Shown here: positions 5,916 to 9,228 of the stretch, in pieces | Layout: the number at the start of each line of letters is the position of its first letter | Numbering within the stretch: the stretch's first letter is position 1 | Assembly (NCBI GenBank): GCA_002712335.1 | Contig: PATI01000028.1 | Location: 1,987 to 11,214 of the forward strand | Source of the DNA: Rhodospirillaceae bacterium | GTDB lineage: Bacteria; Pseudomonadota; Alphaproteobacteria; MPNO01; UBA2964 | Length of the DNA stretch: 9,228 nucleotides | Reading direction: 5' to 3' | The notes under the pieces: model-generated | What the model saw: only the letters and a program-made list of their open reading frames with translations | Told to the model about the DNA's origin: nothing | Database searches by the model: none | Translations under genes and position numbers: made by a program

Positions 5916-8198
5916 ATGGCTACGCAAAACAAAGAACTCCTTGGTCGGCGGTTAACAAGGCTGGAAGACCCACCCTTAATTGCAGGTATAGGTAAATATG
6001 CGGCGGATCTAAATTTCCCGAAGCAACTCCATATGCGCATTGTTCGCAGCCCATATGCTCACGCCCGAATTTTATCCATTGAAACAGGCGAAGCACAAAA
6101 ACTTTCTGGTGTGGTGAAGATTTGGACGAGTGAAGATATTTCAGATTTGCCTCCAATAGATTTTCGTGCTGACAAATCTTCCGAGGAACTAAAGCCTTTC
6201 CGACAAAATGTTTTAGCCGACAAAAGGGTGCGTTACGTTGGTGATCCGTTGGTCGCGGTCTTTGCTGAGGATCCTTATACAGCTGAGGATGCGGCAGAGC
6301 TCGTTGTAATTAACGCCCAGCCATTAAGAGTTATTACATCTGCTGATGAGGAGCCAGGGGAATTTGACGATGGCTTGAGTTCTGAGGCTGGGCTGCTAAC
6401 CCATACATATGGCGATATTGATGGTGCTTTTGATAGGGCGGATAAGATTATTGAACTTGATCTTCGGACCGGCCGGCATTCCGGCGTGCCGATGGAGACT
6501 CGCGGAGCAATCGGTGTTTATGATCACGAAAAGGATATTCTTAAACTCTATGGGGCAGCAAAAGTGCCCCATCGTAACCGAGATACACTTATGCGGATGC
6601 TTAACCGCGATTCAGATAAGATAGAGTTATATGAAGGGCATACTGGTGGGGGGTTTGGTATTCGCGGAGAGTTATATCCAGAGGATGTACTGGTGCTGGT
6701 CGGAGCAATGCGTCTCGGTCGGCCAATAAAATGGATAGAGGATCGTCAGGAACATATGATGGCGGCCAATCAGGGTCGCAATCAGCGCCACCTTGTTAAG
6801 ATTGCCGCAGATAAAGATGGTCTTATCCTCGGTATGAAAGATGAGTTTTACCATGATCAAGGTGGATATATACGAACCCACGGTGCAAATGTACCTAACC
6901 GCACAATGTGTATGCTCACCGGCGCCTACAAAGTACCAGCATATAGCGCGCTTTGCCATTTACGCCTGACTAATAAAACGCCCGCTGCGACATATAGAGC
7001 TCCCGGAAGATTTGAAAGTACGTTTGTACGTGAGCGATTAATGGACGCACTAGCCGTAAAGCTTGGTATAGACCGCGTGGAAATCCGTCGTCGCAATCTT
7101 ATTGAAACGGAAGACATGCCTTTTTCTATAAAGTTTGATGAAAAAGGCGTGGAAAATCTTGAAATCGATACGGGGGATTATCCAAAGTTGCTGGATAAAT
7201 CGTTGAGTTGGCTAAAATGGGATGATTTAGAATCTGAGCTGAGAAAACGCCGTTCTAACGGTGAGATGGTGGGAGCCGGCATAGCAATTTTTGTAGAGGA
7301 AAGCGGCAAAGGACCGTCAGACGGTGCTCGGATTTCTGTTGATGACAATGGAAATATTGAAGTTTTGACAGGGGGTGCTTCATTAGGGCAGGGGTTTGAA
7401 ACGACGATGGCACAAATCTGTGCCAACGCTCTTGGAGCAGATTACAAACGCATAAATGTTGTACATGGGCAAACTAAATTGATACCCTATGGAATTGGCG
7501 CTCATGCAGCAAGGGCAACGGTTATGACCGGCAGTGCGGTAAATATTACGGCACTTTCCTTGCGTAATAAGGTATTAAATCTAGCGGCTGAAATGTTACA
7601 GTTGCCTGCTGAAAACCTTTATATTGTGGAGGGGGTCATAAGGGTTTCAGATAATCCTACCGGGCCTTCTATTACGCTTGCAGAAGTCGCACGGCGCAAT
7701 GACGGTAAGTTAGAGGCTGAAGACTTTCATCACACAAAAGAGTCTGCTTTTCCGTACGGGATTCATTTTGCTGTTGTGAAAGTTGATCCCGATACGGGTT
7801 TAATTGATGTCTAGCGGTTTATGGTAGCTTATGACGTAGGATGTATGGTCAATGAGATGCTTCTAGAGGGTCAGCTTATTGGCGGTTGTGTACAAGGTAT
7901 TGGCGGAGCGCTCTACGAAGAATTTGTTTATAACTCCGAAGGAGAGCCTATGGCGGTTACATTCGCAGACTACCTAATTCCTACCCTAGATTGTATTCCT
8001 AAAATTGAATGTTTGATTACAGAAGATGCTCCTAGCCCGCATAATTTGTTGGGTCTTAAGGGAGGCGGCGAGGGGGGTATAAACGGTGTTGGGGCAGCAA
8101 TTGCAGGTGCAATTGACCAAGCTGTTGGTATTCCGGGGGCTATTACCCAGCTTCCTGTCACACCGCAAAGGATGAAAGAAATTCTAAAAAGTATTTAA
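5916..8198 (+). pseudogene. Molybdopterin-binding large subunit, xanthine dehydrogenase/CoxL superfamily, interrupted by an in-frame TAG
   Basis: The large subunit of molybdenum hydroxylases oxidises aldehydes, N-heterocycles, CO or similar substrates with water as oxygen source. The first 632 codons (5916-7811) start with GRRLTRLEDPPLIAGIGKYAADL and contain GGGFGIR (244-250) and TYRAPGRFE (359-367). A TAG at 7812-7814 then interrupts DPDTGLIDV. The same frame continues as RFMVAYDVGCMVNEMLLEGQ to LKGGGEGGINGVGAAIAGAI, where the catalytic Glu would be residue 719. Together they make 760 residues, close to a normal large subunit. The truncated product would lack the catalytic Glu and part of the cofactor site, so the gene is probably inactive unless the codon is suppressed or is a sequence error. 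An ATG at 7821 could restart translation of 125 residues but has no good ribosome site. The CoxL signature AYxCSFR is absent, so this is not a form I CO dehydrogenase. No small FeS or medium FAD subunit gene is adjacent. Confidence 0.88.
7812..7814 (+). other. In-frame amber codon inside the molybdenum hydroxylase gene
   Basis: GTC-TAG-CGG lies in the middle of a conserved stretch (DPDTG…RFMVAYDVG) with no change of frame, so a single-base substitution from a sense codon (for example AAG, CAG, GAG or TTG) would explain it. It is TAG, so it cannot be a selenocysteine codon. Confidence 0.9.
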
Positions 8199-8257
8199 TC
8201 AGATTTTTCTTTTTGATTGGTTTAATTTTTGCCCTTTTTTGCTAGGAGACTTAGACA

Positions 8258-9228
8258 ATGGGACAGAAACTAGAATTAACATTGGCGATGGGCGATTATG
8301 AAATTGTCCGCGCCCTTAAGGAGGGAACAGTAGAGCCAGATGGAATAAAACTAAATATTCTTACAAAAATGGACTCTACGACATGCCATTGGCGGTTTTT
8401 GCGTAACCAAGATTTTGATGTTGCCGAGTGCTCTTGTTCTTCTTATTTGGTGGCTCGTGACCAGGGGATGCCTTTTGATGGTATTCCCGTATTTTTACAT
8501 CGCCGATTTCGACATGGTTTTATGTTTATTAATACCACAAAAGGGTTCAAAAGCCCCAAAGATCTTATTGGATGTAAAATGGGAGTGAAACAGTTTCAGT
8601 CAAGCGCACAATTATGGATGAGAGGTATTTTAGAACATGAATACGGTGTGCCGCACCGTTCAATTGAGTGGTTCTCGGAGCTAGATGAAAGTATCGAATT
8701 TGAACCTCCTAAAAATTTAAAATTAACACGATTGCCGAACGACAAATCAGTTGAATCTATGCTTGCAGAGGGAGAACTCGATGCTGTTTTACATCCTGAT
8801 TTGATCAAGCCGCTTGTGGATAAAGATCCTCGCGTTGGGCGATTGTTTCCGAATTTTAAAGAAGAGGAAATCTCATATTTCACTCGAACACGAATTTTTC
8901 CTATCATGCATGTTCTCGGAATAAAAAGAGAAATTGTTGAGAAACATCCTTGGGTACCCTTAAACTTATTTCACGCCTTCAATGAGGCCAAAGATTTGGC
9001 AATGAGGCGTATGGTAAACCCTAGAATTGTGCCCTTGGCGTGGTATAGGGAAGCTTGGGAGGAGCAGGAGAGTTTACTGGGCAGTGATCCCTGGCAATAT
9101 GGTATGACATTGGACAATGAAAATCAGCTCACTAAATTAGTAGGTTACTCCCACGAGCAGGGGATGATTAGGAGAGAAATTTCGCTAGACGAGTTATTTT
9201 TGCCTATGTCACAAGGTCGGAAACGAGG
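8258..9228 (+). CDS. 4,5-dihydroxyphthalate decarboxylase-like / substrate-binding-protein-like protein, 3' end just outside the window
   Basis: An open frame of 323 codons runs to the right edge without a stop. Family members, from memory, are about 330 residues, so only a few codons are missing. The N-terminus LELTLAMGDYEIVRAL plus GTVEPDGIKLNIL, the block DFDVAECSCSSYLVARDQG, IPVFLHRRFRHGFMFINTT, FPIMHVLGIKREIVEKHPWV and the C-terminal GYSHEQGM are typical of proteins annotated as 4,5-dihydroxyphthalate decarboxylase. These share the NMT1/ABC substrate-binding fold. There is no signal peptide, so it is a cytoplasmic enzyme-like member rather than a secreted binding protein. AGGAG at 8244-8248 lies 9 nt before the ATG. 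It follows the molybdenum hydroxylase after 59 nt on the same strand and may be cotranscribed with it. True phthalate decarboxylase activity is only suggested; many relatives have unknown substrates. Confidence 0.87.
   Translation, partial: MGQKLELTLAMGDYEIVRALKEGTVEPDGIKLNILTKMDSTTCHWRFLRNQDFDVAECSCSSYLVARDQGMPFDGIPVFLHRRFRHGFMFINTTKGFKSPKDLIGCKMGVKQFQSSAQLWMRGILEHEYGVPHRSIEWFSELDESIEFEPPKNLKLTRLPNDKSVESMLAEGELDAVLHPDLIKPLVDKDPRVGRLFPNFKEEEISYFTRTRIFPIMHVLGIKREIVEKHPWVPLNLFHAFNEAKDLAMRRMVNPRIVPLAWYREAWEEQESLLGSDPWQYGMTLDNENQLTKLVGYSHEQGMIRREISLDELFLPMSQGRKR

Noticed and set aside
7812..7814. Pyrrolysine decoding of the TAG
   Set aside because: The site is not in a methylamine methyltransferase or another known Pyl protein, and no pyl genes are visible; mutation or sequence error is simpler.
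7821..8198. Separate 125-residue gene starting at ATG 7821
   Set aside because: It is the in-frame continuation of the molybdenum hydroxylase and lacks a convincing ribosome site, so it is treated as part of the interrupted gene.
8199..8257. Possible terminator (AATCA/TGATT) after the molybdenum hydroxylase
   Set aside because: The pairing is only five weak base pairs with a long T-rich loop and no U-run after it.
1..9228. tRNA-Sec (selC), selD, CRISPR, insertion sequences
   Set aside because: I looked for these because of the selenium genes and accessory context but saw no sequence supporting them in the window.

Overview
The window looks like a proteobacterial chromosome segment, probably an environmental, possibly alphaproteobacterial, lineage. 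This rests on the style of the proteins (a SelA/SelB pair close to the E. coli type, and hydrolase, flavoenzyme and molybdenum hydroxylase families common in such genomes), the moderate base composition, short gaps between genes and ordinary Shine-Dalgarno sites. The taxonomic call is inference. I see no insertion sequence, CRISPR array, tRNA or rRNA gene.

Left part (1-3107): a selenium block. On the minus strand, reading leftward, lie a deiodinase-like selenoprotein (2497-1823), selA (1789-362) and selB (from 365, running off the left edge). Divergent from it, on the plus strand, is a thioredoxin-fold, peroxiredoxin-like selenoprotein (2619-3107). Each selenoprotein gene has one in-frame UGA at the redox active site (2213-2215 minus, 2751-2753 plus). 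Each UGA is followed by a hairpin with a 5-bp stem and 5-nt loop whose second base is G, as expected of a bacterial SECIS element. A conventional gene caller would split or truncate both genes. The 121-nt divergent spacer holds two facing sigma70-like promoters over an 11-bp palindrome. The island therefore encodes the Sec insertion machinery (SelA makes Sec-tRNA, SelB delivers it) together with two of its clients.

Middle (3163-5782): a carboxymuconolactone decarboxylase/AhpD-like protein and an acyl-CoA dehydrogenase-fold flavoprotein (possibly a two-component monooxygenase) follow the peroxiredoxin-like gene on the plus strand. A dienelactone hydrolase converges on them from the right.

Right part (5916-9228): a molybdopterin-binding large subunit of the xanthine dehydrogenase/CoxL superfamily is interrupted by an in-frame amber codon at 7812-7814, which separates the catalytic glutamate from the N-terminal portion. 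It is followed by a gene of the 4,5-dihydroxyphthalate decarboxylase/periplasmic-binding-protein-like family that is almost complete at the right edge. The middle and right genes suggest degradation of aromatic or other organic substrates, but no single pathway is demonstrated.
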